A stretch of 64,000 bases of DNA from CAYTLW01 sp964438735 (GTDB lineage Bacteria; Myxococcota_A; UBA9042). The stretch covers positions 27,581 through 91,580 of the forward strand of contig CAYTLW010000017.1 in NCBI GenBank assembly GCA_964438735.1. The letters are read 5' to 3'. The position numbers were made by a program, and so were the translations under genes. The notes under the pieces are model-generated. The model saw only the letters and a list, made by a program, of their open reading frames with translations. It was not told where the DNA came from and did not search any database. This document shows positions 29,656 to 38,226 of the stretch, in pieces; positions within the stretch are counted from its first letter, which is position 1; each line of letters starts with the position of its first letter.

Positions 29656-29853
29656 ATGCCCAAGATGAAGACCCGCAGAGGAGCCAAGAAGCGCTTCCTG
29701 ATCCGCAAAAGCGGCAAGATCAAGAGCGGTCGGGCCTATCGCCGGCACCTGCTCGAGCACAAGGGACGCAAGCTCAAGCGCAAGCTGCGCTTGACCAGCC
29801 ACCTCGCCCGTGCAGACGCCGCTGCGGTTCGCCGCCAGCTGCCCTACGGCTGA
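29656..29853 (+). CDS. rpmI: 50S ribosomal protein L35
   Basis: 65 aa, highly basic, with the family start MPKMKTRRGAKKRF and internal HKGRKLKRKL. Normal length for L35. Sits 81 bp after infC and 20 bp before rplT, in the universal order. Confidence 0.97.
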   Translation: MPKMKTRRGAKKRFLIRKSGKIKSGRAYRRHLLEHKGRKLKRKLRLTSHLARADAAAVRRQLPYG

Positions 29854-29873
29854 GCCAAGGAAGGAGAAGAGCC

Positions 29874-30227
29874 ATGCCCAGAGTACGCAGAGGCTTCACT
29901 GGCCACAGACGCCACAAGAAGTTCCTCAAGATGGCCAAGGGAATGCGCGGCGGACGTTCGCGTCTGTACCGTACGGCGCGCGAGCAGGTCCTGCGTGGCC
30001 TGAAGATCGCCTACAAGGAGCGTCGGCGTAAGAAGCGCCAGTTCCGCGCCCTTTGGATCGTGCGCATCAACGCCAGCGCCCGGGCGCTCGGAACCAAGTA
30101 TTCCGTGCTGACCCACTGGCTGCGCAAGGCGGATGTGGGCCTGGATCGCAAGGTCCTGGCCGAGATGGCGCTGAAGGATTTCGACGGGTTCAAGGCAGTG
30201 GTGGACAAGGTCCGCCCGGCGGCTTGA
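29874..30227 (+). CDS. rplT: 50S ribosomal protein L20
   Basis: 117 aa, full length. Opens MPRVRRGFTGHRRHKKFLKM and carries YKERRRKKRQFRALWIVRIN, the L20 core. Preceded by AAGGAG. In other bacteria L20 represses this operon by binding its leader RNA; I could not identify the target structure here. The expected next genes pheS and pheT are absent. Confidence 0.97.
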   Translation: MPRVRRGFTGHRRHKKFLKMAKGMRGGRSRLYRTAREQVLRGLKIAYKERRRKKRQFRALWIVRINASARALGTKYSVLTHWLRKADVGLDRKVLAEMALKDFDGFKAVVDKVRPAA

Positions 30228-30274
30228 AAAGCGACGCTATACGCAACATACGAACCGACAATTGGAGTGATGGG

Positions 30275-30553
30275 ATGACCAAGGCCGATATCGTTGAGAG
30301 TGTCTACGAGAAGCTGGGCGGCTTCAGCAAGCGCGAAGCAGCCGAGATCGTCGAGCTGGTTTTTGAGACCCTGAAGGAGACGCTGGCCAGTGGCGAGAAG
30401 GTCAAGATCAGTGGCTTCGGCAACTTCGTCGTGCGCGAGAAGAAGGCCCGCATGGGCCGCAATCCGCAGACCGACGATCCGATCGAGATCTCGGCGCGGC
30501 ACGTCCTGACGTTCAAGCCCTCGCAGGTTCTCAAGCAGACCCTGAACAACTGA
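30275..30553 (+). CDS. ihfA: Integration host factor alpha / HU-family DNA-binding protein
   Basis: 92 aa from ATG 30275 (GGAG 7 nt upstream), not from the longer frame that runs back into rplT. Shows the HU/IHF fold: MTKADIVESVYEKLGGFSK, VKISGFGNFVVREKKARMGR with the DNA-intercalating NPQT (proline present), and the C-terminal helix. Its place after rplT, where delta-lineage bacteria carry pheS-pheT-ihfA-merR, supports IHF-alpha rather than HU. Bends DNA for replication, recombination and promoter architecture. Confidence 0.93.
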   Translation: MTKADIVESVYEKLGGFSKREAAEIVELVFETLKETLASGEKVKISGFGNFVVREKKARMGRNPQTDDPIEISARHVLTFKPSQVLKQTLNN

Positions 30554-30692
30554 GCGGTCAGCGCGCAGTTTGCGCGGCCCTCAGCAGACCCACCCACGCC
30601 GGCCACGGCGCGGCCTTCGGGGGGTCTTGCGTCCTGTTGCGAGCCGTGTTCCCATGTCGTCCAGCCCTGCGCAGGGTCGCAGGCCAACGAAC

Positions 30693-31229
30693 ATGATGGC
30701 CGGCCGACAAACAATCGATCTTCCGGACAAGGTCTACTTTCGCATCGGCGAAGTGGCGCGGGCGCTCGATCTCAGGCCCCACGTCGTGCGCTTCTGGCAG
30801 AAGGAGTTTCCCTCCATCCGGCCTGAGCGTTCGCGCTCCGGTCGATTCCTCTATACGCGAACGACCGTCGAGCACATCGCGCTGATCCGCAGATTGCTGC
30901 ACGAAGAGGGCTACACGATCCAGGGCGCCAGGAAGGCGATCCGGGATCGTTCTCGCGCTCGCACGTCGAGCTCCTCACCTGGCGGAGGCGAATCCACCGA
31001 GACTGCAGCGACGGCCGAGGGCGACGGCCCCCAAGCGGCCAGCGGTTCCGCACCCGCCGACGCTGCACGTATCGCCGAGTTGGAAGCGGCGCTGGCACAG
31101 TCGGGCGATGAGCAGAAGGCCGCCCTGGCTCGTCTGCAGGTGCTGCAGGCACGACACGAGAAGCTGTGCGAGACGATATGCAAACAGGGCGGCCAGATGC
31201 TCGCCCTGCTTGGCGAGTCTGGCGACTGA
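30693..31229 (+). CDS. MerR family transcriptional regulator
   Basis: 178 aa from ATG 30693 (in-frame ATGs also at 30654 and 30696; none has a strong ribosome site). The winged-helix segment is KVYFRIGEVARALDLRPHVV followed by RFWQKEFPSIRP and RRLLHEEGYTIQGARKAI. After a Ser/Gly/Ala-rich linker comes a coiled coil (ARIAELEAALAQSGDEQKAA). No metal-binding cysteines typical of MerR proper, and it ends without an effector domain. This matches the short MerR protein that regularly follows ihfA in delta-lineage genomes. Its TGA overlaps the next gene's ATG. Confidence 0.9.
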   Translation: MMAGRQTIDLPDKVYFRIGEVARALDLRPHVVRFWQKEFPSIRPERSRSGRFLYTRTTVEHIALIRRLLHEEGYTIQGARKAIRDRSRARTSSSSPGGGESTETAATAEGDGPQAASGSAPADAARIAELEAALAQSGDEQKAALARLQVLQARHEKLCETICKQGGQMLALLGESGD

Positions 31230-32233
31230 TGCATCGACAACTGCTTGTTGTACCGCTCCTGGTGGCGGTGGCCCTGAGTTGCGGCGGCGATCGCAAGCTG
31301 CTGCTCGATCGCGATCGGGGGCTGACCGATCGACCCATCCTGCCTGGCGTGGCGAGGGAGCCGCTGCGTGGACAGCTGATCGAAGCGATGGTGCACCTTC
31401 GCAAGGGCGACCTGGACGCCGCCACCAAGAAGTTGCACGCCCATTTGAAGACCAAACCCGACTCGGCCTTGGCCCACTACCACCTGGGCCTGATCCACAT
31501 GGACGAGGATCGCTTCGAGCCGGCGCGGCATCACCTCAGCCAGGCCAGGAAGCTGGATCCGATGCTATTCGGTGCTTCCGGCAATCTCGGGGTGCTGTAT
31601 CTGCGCAACGGCGAGGAGATCGCGGCCTTGCGGGCGCTGTTGCAGGCCGCCCGGGTGGCCCCGGAAGATGGTCGAGTGAACACGAACCTGGGCAACGTGA
31701 TGGCCCGTCGGGGCCGGTGGGCGGAGGCGGTCAAGCACTACGCCACCGCGCTCAAGGCGACGCCCGGGCACGCCACCATGATGTACAATCTGGCCCTGGC
31801 CCATCACCTGCGGCATCGGCATAAGAAGGCGCTCGCGCTGCTCGAAGAGGCGCTGATGTATCGGCCCGGATTCGCCCTTGGCCGAGCCTTGAGGGTGGCA
31901 TGCTTGCAGTCGCTCGGCCGGCTGCCGGAGGCGCTCGCGGCGGCCCGGTCGGACCTGGAGAAGATCCGGCCCATGGCCGAGTCGCATGTGGTGCTGGGCC
32001 GCGCGCTATTGGCCAGCAAGGATGTGCCTGCAGCCCTGGAATCCCTGTACACGGCCATCGAATTGGAGCCGGATAACGCGGTCGCCGTGTTGGCGCTCGG
32101 CGAGGTGCTGGACGCCACTGGCAAGAAGCCAGAGGCGGCGGTGATGTATCGTCGATTCCTGAAGATCAGGTCTCGTCGATTCGAAGATGGCGTGCGAATC
32201 CGCCGTCGCCTGCGACAGATCGCCGGCAGCTGA
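31229..32233 (+). CDS. TPR-repeat lipoprotein
   Basis: 334 aa. The ATG at 31229 overlaps the merR stop (TGATG), implying coupled translation. Leader with lipobox ALSC. About eight tetratricopeptide repeats follow from residue ~45 (for example DSALAHYHLGLIHMDEDRFE, VNTNLGNVMARRGRWAEAVK, NAVAVLALGEVLDATGKKPE), filling almost the whole mature protein. Likely a scaffold for protein-protein contacts at the envelope; partner unknown. Confidence 0.88.
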   Translation: MHRQLLVVPLLVAVALSCGGDRKLLLDRDRGLTDRPILPGVAREPLRGQLIEAMVHLRKGDLDAATKKLHAHLKTKPDSALAHYHLGLIHMDEDRFEPARHHLSQARKLDPMLFGASGNLGVLYLRNGEEIAALRALLQAARVAPEDGRVNTNLGNVMARRGRWAEAVKHYATALKATPGHATMMYNLALAHHLRHRHKKALALLEEALMYRPGFALGRALRVACLQSLGRLPEALAAARSDLEKIRPMAESHVVLGRALLASKDVPAALESLYTAIELEPDNAVAVLALGEVLDATGKKPEAAVMYRRFLKIRSRRFEDGVRIRRRLRQIAGS

Positions 32234-32245
32234 ACGCGGAGCCCC

Positions 32246-33031
32246 ATGAACAACGGATCGAGCCGTGGCAGTCGGCCCCGCTCGCTGCTCCACGCGCCCG
32301 ATGAAGCGCTGCAAGGCATCCGCATGCTGGCCACCGATGTGGATGGCAGCATGACCGTCGCGCACGAGATCCCGGCGTCCGTTGTGGCGGCCGTGACAGC
32401 GCTGACAACGGCAGGCGTCGAGGTGGTACCCACCACTGGCAGGCCCGCCGCCGAGGCGCACGCCCTGGCCCGCTACCTGCCAGGCGTCCGTCGCGCTATC
32501 GCCGAGAACGGAGCTGTGCTGGTCGAACCCGAAGAACACTTCGAGCGACTGTGGCCGAACGCCGATCGGCAGCGATTGTTGCGCTTCGGCAGACAAGTGG
32601 CGCGCTCAGGGCCGCCGTTGCAGGCCACCGGGGATCACTTTGCCCGACTGGTGGACGTGGCCTTCCGCCGCGACGGTCGTGACGAGACGAGCCTGCTGAT
32701 CATGCAGCAAGAGGCCGCCGCCGAAGGCATCGAGATGGTGTGGTCGTCGGTCCATATCCATTTCAGCGAGGTGGTGCCCGACAAGGGCATCGCGGTCCTG
32801 GAGCTGGCTGGCCGATCCAATCTCGACGGCCAGGCGGTCGCTACGGTGGGCGACTCGCCCAACGACGCAGGGTTGTGGACCCCCGGTCGGTTCGGATTGA
32901 CCGTCGGCCTGGCGGCTCAGCCCGAAGACCTGGGAGCCATCGCGGCCTGGCCCCGCTGGCTGGCGCCTGCTGGGGCGCCGGGCTGGGTGCTGTTGGCCGA
33001 ACGAATCCTTGGCGCGCTCGCGTCCCCGTAG
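32246..33031 (+). CDS. HAD-superfamily phosphatase (Cof / phosphoglycolate phosphatase-like)
   Basis: 261 aa. Motif I is LATDVDGSM (nucleophile Asp and second Asp), motif II GVEVVPTTGRPAAEA, the lysine is in VPDKGIAVLEL, and motif IV VGDSPNDAGLW, all in order. The cap between motifs II and III is of the type IIB kind seen in Cof-like and sucrose-phosphatase-like enzymes. The substrate cannot be told. CGGAG sits just before ATG 32246; the gene begins 12 bp after the TPR lipoprotein. Confidence 0.88.
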   Translation: MNNGSSRGSRPRSLLHAPDEALQGIRMLATDVDGSMTVAHEIPASVVAAVTALTTAGVEVVPTTGRPAAEAHALARYLPGVRRAIAENGAVLVEPEEHFERLWPNADRQRLLRFGRQVARSGPPLQATGDHFARLVDVAFRRDGRDETSLLIMQQEAAAEGIEMVWSSVHIHFSEVVPDKGIAVLELAGRSNLDGQAVATVGDSPNDAGLWTPGRFGLTVGLAAQPEDLGAIAAWPRWLAPAGAPGWVLLAERILGALASP

Positions 33032-33057
33032 GGCCTCGCTTGGCTTGCCCGCAACGC

Positions 33058-33768
33058 TCAGTCGGTCTTGCGGTGGGACCCGGATTCGTCGGCCAGGTCG
33101 CCATATTCGCGGCGCACGGCGCGGGCATTGCGGATCCCGTACTCCAGCCACCGGCGACGTAGACGCCACTGTCGATCCAGGGGCACGTCGCCGCGGCCGC
33201 CGAGCTCTTTGCGACGTGGCGGAACCACCGCGTGCAGACACAGGGCCAGGGCGACGGAAAGATTGAACGATTGCACCATGCCCGCCATGGGCAGGATGAA
33301 GCGCTGATCGGCGGCCTGTCGCATGCCGTCTGTGACGCCTTCGACCTCGTTGCCCACCACCAGCGCGATGGGGCCCTCCACCGGCAGTTCATCCAGGGTC
33401 TGCGTGGCCTCCAAATCGCTCACCCACAGGGCGAAGCCGGCAGCGCGGAGTTGCTCGATGGCGCCGGCGGTGGTCTTGTGGCGATGCGTCGTCAGCCAGC
33501 GATCGGCGCTCATGGTGATACCGGTCGGCGGGCGATAGCCGTGCAGCTCGGTGATGATGTGCACGTCCTGCAGGCCGAATCCCTCGCAGCTGCGCATGCA
33601 GGCGGCCACGTTGTGGGGATCCCAGACGTTTTCGAACACGGCGGTGACCGAGGCCAGGCGCTGGTCGAGCACCCCGTCCAGACGGGCGAGGCGGGCGTCG
33701 CTGACCAGATCTTCCAAGACGTCGACCGCGGGCCATCGCCGCGAGGACTCGTCGCGCGATTCGCTCAC
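33058..33768 (-). CDS. trmH: TrmH family 2'-O-ribose RNA methyltransferase
   Basis: 236 aa. SPOUT-fold enzyme; most like TrmH, which methylates G18 in tRNA. Motif 1 ENVWDPHNVAACMRSCEGFG, motif 2 ALVVGNEVEGVTDGM and motif 3 LPMAGMVQSFNLSVALAL are intact, including the arginine and the knot glycine/serine residues. A helical C-terminal tail (WRLRRRWLEYGIRNARAV) follows, as in tRNA G18 enzymes. GTG start overlaps the stop of the thioredoxin-fold gene (GTGA). Confidence 0.9.
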   Translation of the reverse strand: MSESRDESSRRWPAVDVLEDLVSDARLARLDGVLDQRLASVTAVFENVWDPHNVAACMRSCEGFGLQDVHIITELHGYRPPTGITMSADRWLTTHRHKTTAGAIEQLRAAGFALWVSDLEATQTLDELPVEGPIALVVGNEVEGVTDGMRQAADQRFILPMAGMVQSFNLSVALALCLHAVVPPRRKELGGRGDVPLDRQWRLRRRWLEYGIRNARAVRREYGDLADESGSHRKTD

Positions 33769-36089
33769 GGCGAGTCCTTGACTGGTTCGTCAGCCGCGGC
33801 AGGCGGGTCCTGGTCAGTGGTCGCCGCAGCCAGCTCCGCGGTCACCAGGGCGTGAAGCTTGTCGTAGGCCACCGCACCGCGCAGCGGCCGGCCGTTGATG
33901 AAGGTGTAGGGCGTGCCGTTGACGCCGTGCTTGCGGCCGAGTTTGCGATGGGCGGCCACGATGCGTGCGGCCCGCCGCTTGCGATGGGTTCGCAGTCTGG
34001 CGCGTCGAACGCGCATGCCGGCGCCCTTGGCCAGTTCGGCCAGTTCGTCCACCGTGGCTCGGTCGCTCCAGTCGCGGTCTGCGCGTTCGAAGAGAAGGTC
34101 GTGGGTCGGCCAGAACAGGCCCTGGAATTGGGCGCCGATGGCCAGCGTGGCCGCCTTCTCTGCGTCAGCGTGCAGCGCGGTGATGGGGAAGTGCGCCACC
34201 GCCAGGCGGATGTCGGCGCCAAACTCCTTGATCAGCTTCATGTACGTCTTGGCGTGGCGACGACTATACGGACAGTGGAAGTCGATGAAGACCAGCACCG
34301 TCACGGGCGCCTTGGGCGAGCCCATCGTGGCGGCGCCGCTGGGGACCTGGATGTCGACCCGCTTGACCGGGGCCTGGGCTGCGGGGTCCCTGGCGGCGAC
34401 CTGTGATGTTGGCAGGGGTCTCGTCGGCACACGCTCGCCGCGCACGATCCACTGCTGCCAGCGCTGCGCAGTGCGATCGGGCAGATCGGCCAGCAGGGCC
34501 GCGTGGACCGCCGCCCGCTCGTCATCGTTGTCTCGCCGCGCTTCCCGCACGGCGTGCAGTGCAGCGTAGAGCGCACCGTCGACCGCCGCATCGCTGGCCA
34601 GTTGTTGGCCGGCCAGCAGCCGACCATTGATGGCCGCGGTGCCGCTCGACAGCCGCAGACCCGCGGCCATGGTCGACCAGGTGCGGCTGCGCAAGGCCGT
34701 ATCCGGGCCGGCGCGGTCGGCCCGCCAACGATCCGGATCCACGTCCATGGACGCGAGCCCGGCTTCGATGTCTGCGACCTTCACCGCCTCTCCGTCCGCC
34801 GCGACCCGGCGCAACCAGGGCCAGAACGCAGCCTGCCGGGACAGGGCCAGGATGGCCGTGGCCAACGCTGCCGATTCGGGCGTGTCGCCGATGACCGGCA
34901 GGAAAACCAGGCGGGGCGGTTGACCGTCCGGCAGGGATTGCTCTGCCGCGGCCGCTTCGAGGCGGGCCAGCAGGCGACCCACGGCACGTACATCTGCGGC
35001 CTGTCCCAGGTCGGCGGCCATCACCACGTGCAGCCAACTGTCCGACGGGCCTTCGGTAAGCATCGGCGGCAGCTCTCGTCGGACCGCGACCTTATGAGCG
35101 GCCACCCGGGCGCCAATGTCCAAGTCGCGCAGCTCGGACACCACCCGCTGCAGTCCCAGGTCGACGAACAGGGCGACGACCAGCATCAAACCGAGCAGGC
35201 CGACAACCTGGCCCACGCAGCCAAACAGTCCCAGGCCCTTGGTGACCGTCGCGGCGGGCTTCGCCACGTCCGCCGCTTGCTCAGTTGGAGCCGGCATGGA
35301 GCGGGATGGGCGCGGCTCGACCGGCGTTCGCGTGGCGACCGGCTCGCTCACGGGGGGCGCCGGCGCTCGGGTCGGCTCCGTGGGTTGCACTGGGGTTCGT
35401 TGTCGCGTCCGTTTGGCTGGCGACCGCCTCGAATCGGCGACCTTTCGTCGACGCGGCTTGTGGCGATCGCGCAGCTGGGCATGGGCCGACGCCCGTTGGG
35501 TCTTTGGCGGCTCGGGGATGTCGGTGTCAATGGACAGTCGGCGCCAGACCACCTTCTGTGTCGGCGGCAGCTCGAAATACCCCTCCTCCGCCGGGTCGCG
35601 CCAGCGCGGAATGACGATGTCATCCACGACCGGCAGGGCAAAGGGCGCACCCCAGGATGGCACGTGGATCGAGGCGGCGATCTCCCCGGTCGGATCGGGA
35701 TGCCAGGGCGGCAGATCGATGCCGTGCACGACATGTTCCCGGCCCCAGCTCGAGTCCGCCCAGGCCGGCAGGACGATGGCCTCGGCGCTGCGCTGGACCG
35801 GCGTGAGGACACCGGCCACCGCCGGCGGCACGCCCAGAAAGGACAGGACGGAGCCGACATCCAGGCCGCGTACCACGTGGCTGTCGAGGTAGCGTCGCCC
35901 GTCCGTGTCGCCGGGCGGGGCGATGGTTGAACTGTCCAAATACCAGGCGCCTGCGGAGATCCAGGGGCCGCCCTCGACCTGCTGCACCTGCCCCTGGATG
36001 TCCGCGCGGCCTGCGGTCATGGCGGCGAAGAGTTGGGTCTGGTCGACCTCTCGTTCGCCGCTGGCATCGCGCAGTCGAATCTTGGCCAT
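33765..36089 (-). CDS. Membrane protein with GYF-like N-domain and DsbA-like thioredoxin fold
   Basis: 774 aa from ATG 36089; the longer frame to 36194 lies inside the porin gene. N-terminus looks like a GYF_2/DUF4339-type domain (VEGGPWISAGAWYLDS). A Pro/Arg/Thr-rich linker, a membrane helix (VVGLLGLMLVVALFVDLGL, about residue 310) and a ~250-residue helical region follow. The C-terminal ~180 residues are a Thioredoxin_4/DsbA-like domain (APVTVLVFIDFHCPYSRRH … GVNGTPYTFINGRP). The active site is CPYS: the second cysteine is replaced by serine, so disulfide exchange would be monothiol. The domain should face the periplasm. Coupled to trmH by a 4-bp overlap, probably coincidental. Confidence 0.85.
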   Translation of the reverse strand: MAKIRLRDASGEREVDQTQLFAAMTAGRADIQGQVQQVEGGPWISAGAWYLDSSTIAPPGDTDGRRYLDSHVVRGLDVGSVLSFLGVPPAVAGVLTPVQRSAEAIVLPAWADSSWGREHVVHGIDLPPWHPDPTGEIAASIHVPSWGAPFALPVVDDIVIPRWRDPAEEGYFELPPTQKVVWRRLSIDTDIPEPPKTQRASAHAQLRDRHKPRRRKVADSRRSPAKRTRQRTPVQPTEPTRAPAPPVSEPVATRTPVEPRPSRSMPAPTEQAADVAKPAATVTKGLGLFGCVGQVVGLLGLMLVVALFVDLGLQRVVSELRDLDIGARVAAHKVAVRRELPPMLTEGPSDSWLHVVMAADLGQAADVRAVGRLLARLEAAAAEQSLPDGQPPRLVFLPVIGDTPESAALATAILALSRQAAFWPWLRRVAADGEAVKVADIEAGLASMDVDPDRWRADRAGPDTALRSRTWSTMAAGLRLSSGTAAINGRLLAGQQLASDAAVDGALYAALHAVREARRDNDDERAAVHAALLADLPDRTAQRWQQWIVRGERVPTRPLPTSQVAARDPAAQAPVKRVDIQVPSGAATMGSPKAPVTVLVFIDFHCPYSRRHAKTYMKLIKEFGADIRLAVAHFPITALHADAEKAATLAIGAQFQGLFWPTHDLLFERADRDWSDRATVDELAELAKGAGMRVRRARLRTHRKRRAARIVAAHRKLGRKHGVNGTPYTFINGRPLRGAVAYDKLHALVTAELAAATTDQDPPAAADEPVKDSP

Positions 36090-36109
36090 CGCTTCGTCCG
36101 CGGCAAATC

Positions 36110-37345
36110 CTAGAAGAACAATTGCAGCTGCGTGATCCACAGCCATGCGTCCAGATCTGCCTGATCCTGACGATGCTGCCGCAACGCCATCCACCCCGTC
36201 TGCAACTTGACGCGGTCACCGTCCTGGCGCCAGGTCAGACCGAGGTCGACCGCTTCACTGCCGGTGTCTGGCTTTCTGTGATCTGGCCACCACTGCTGGG
36301 CCCTCGCGGCCACCTCCAGCTTGCGCCACCAGGGCGTGCGCCAGGCGATCTGGGCATACCAGCCACGACGGCGCCGCGCTTGTTCGTCAAGCGCGGTCTG
36401 GTGGGCGCCGTCGCTGTAGCCGAGTTCCTTTCGCTGCGGATCTTCGGCGTCGACGGGGCTCGCCCAGCGCCAGAACACCTCGGCCCGCAGTTCAACTCCT
36501 TGCCAGCTGGCCGCCAGCAGGGCCGATGCCGCCGATTGTTCATCGAAGTCGGTCAGCAGATAGCCGTTGGTCTTGCGCCGCTTGTTGGACCGCCAGGTGG
36601 CCACCGCCCCGCCGAAGCGAAGCTTGGGTTTGCGGCCGATTCTTGCCTTCTCCAGGTTCATACGACCGATGGGATCGATGTGCAGCCGCCCTTCCAGGCG
36701 CATGTTGCCGTTGTCGTTGCGCAGCTTATTGGGACCGTTGCCGTTGAGCACCAGCAGCTGCATGACCAGGCGACGACGCCACCAGTCGCCGCGCAACATG
36801 GCGCCGATGTCCCGCTTACTGCCGACCTCTTCGGACGCGATGGATCGCTCGATGAGACGAAGGTCGGTGGAGGTGACCAGGTAATCCTGCGACAGCCGAC
36901 GCTTGAACTGGCCCGCCCTGACGCGCAAACCCCACGGCAGCTCGCGCTGCGCCCAGGCGGATAACAAGCGCACCGGTTTGGCCTCGGCGGTGCTGCCCAG
37001 AACCGGGGTGCCGACCAGGGCCCAGCTATAGCCGCCGCCGTCCAGGGCTACCTTGGCGCGGGCCTTCCACGGGCCGCGGCGGGCGTCGAGCCAGATGCGT
37101 ACGCGCCGCGCGCGGAAGCCGATGGTCCGTTCGTCGGCGGACTCATCGATGTCGGTCGCCGCATCGTCAAACGCCGGTGCCAGGTGGAATTGGGACTGCA
37201 GCTGTGCGTGCCAGCGCATCTTCATCGGCCTGGCGGCGTCAGCTGCCATCGGCACCAGGCTCAACATCAAGGCGGCAATCAGCGGCCACGCCTGCAGGCG
37301 AGCCAGCGGCGCTCTCGCGGACCATCCGGGATGCCTGACCGTCAT
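36110..37345 (-). CDS. OprP/OprO-type phosphate-selective porin family protein
   Basis: 411 aa. Signal peptide (PLIAALMLSLVPMAADA), then regular amphipathic strands with aromatic ends (RARRVRIWLDARRGPWKARA, RVRAGQFKRRLSQDYLVTS) and a terminal phenylalanine (QLQLFF), typical of outer-membrane barrels. The GQFKRRLSQDYL and IERSIASEEV segments recall the PF07396 family; E. coli lacks it. Whether it is selective for phosphate is not known. Twenty bp upstream of the thioredoxin-fold protein gene and divergent from transketolase. Confidence 0.82.
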   Translation of the reverse strand: MTVRHPGWSARAPLARLQAWPLIAALMLSLVPMAADAARPMKMRWHAQLQSQFHLAPAFDDAATDIDESADERTIGFRARRVRIWLDARRGPWKARAKVALDGGGYSWALVGTPVLGSTAEAKPVRLLSAWAQRELPWGLRVRAGQFKRRLSQDYLVTSTDLRLIERSIASEEVGSKRDIGAMLRGDWWRRRLVMQLLVLNGNGPNKLRNDNGNMRLEGRLHIDPIGRMNLEKARIGRKPKLRFGGAVATWRSNKRRKTNGYLLTDFDEQSAASALLAASWQGVELRAEVFWRWASPVDAEDPQRKELGYSDGAHQTALDEQARRRRGWYAQIAWRTPWWRKLEVAARAQQWWPDHRKPDTGSEAVDLGLTWRQDGDRVKLQTGWMALRQHRQDQADLDAWLWITQLQLFF

Positions 37346-37459
37346 CGATCTCTGCCGCCAGTTGTGCTATCTCGCCACCGCGTCCGCATCCTGCGGACTC
37401 GTAGACTGGCATCGGCCACGGGCTGCGGTCAATGCGACCCCTGGCGGCGAGGATTTGTC

Positions 37460-38126
37460 ATGAACGACCACGCTCGAGACGAGTTGTGTGTGTCGACGAT
37501 CCGGGCGCTGGCCCTGGACGCCATCCAGAAGGCGAACTCGGGGCACCCCGGCATGCCATTGGGCATGGCCGATGCGGCGTTTGTCCTGTGGACGCGCTTC
37601 CTGAAGTTCGATGCGGGCGACCCCAATTGGGCCGATCGGGACCGATTCGTACTCAGCGCCGGCCACGGTTCGATGCTGCTCTACAGCCTGCTGCACCTGA
37701 CCGGGCACGACCTGACGCTGGAGGATTTGCGCCAGTTCCGACAGTGGGGGAGCCGCACGCCGGGCCATCCCGAGGTGGACGAGACGCCCGGTGTCGAATG
37801 CACCACGGGACCGCTGGGCCAGGGATTCGCCATGGCCGTGGGCATGGCCCTGGCGGAGTCGCGTCTAGGGGCTGATTACGGCCTGCACCTTGTGGATCAC
37901 CGCACGTATGCGTTCGCGGGCGACGGCTGCCTGATGGAGGGCGTGTCCAGCGAAGCCGCCTCGTTGGCCGGCCACCTGGGGCTCGGTCGCCTGGCGGTGC
38001 TCTACGACGACAACGAGATCACTATCGATGGCGGCACAGACCTGAGCTTCTCCGAGGACGTCAAGGGTCGGTTCGCGGCGTTTGGCTGGCACGTTCAGAG
38101 TGTGGATGGTCACGACCGGGAAGCGG

Positions 38127-38133
<7 letters not shown>
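37460..38133 (+). CDS. tkt: Transketolase, N-terminal part (split by assembly gap)
   Basis: Moves two-carbon units between sugars in the pentose phosphate pathway, with thiamine diphosphate. ATG 37460 has GAGG upstream. Motifs: KANSGHPGMPLGMADAAFVL, LSAGHGSMLLYSLLHLTGHD, the ThDP-binding GDGCLMEGVSSEAASLAGHL and YDDNEITIDG. The genuine sequence ends near 38133; from there a run of G and C leads into Ns. The frame continues at 38227: the 22 bp at 38112-38133 recur exactly at 38227-38248, and removing the 115 bp between them joins both parts in frame into about 661 aa. Confidence 0.95.

Positions 38134-38226
<93 letters not shown>

Noticed and set aside
36090..36194. Longer start (36194) for the thioredoxin-fold protein
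   Set aside because: The extension lies inside the end of the porin gene and lacks a ribosome site; ATG 36089 gives a proper domain start.
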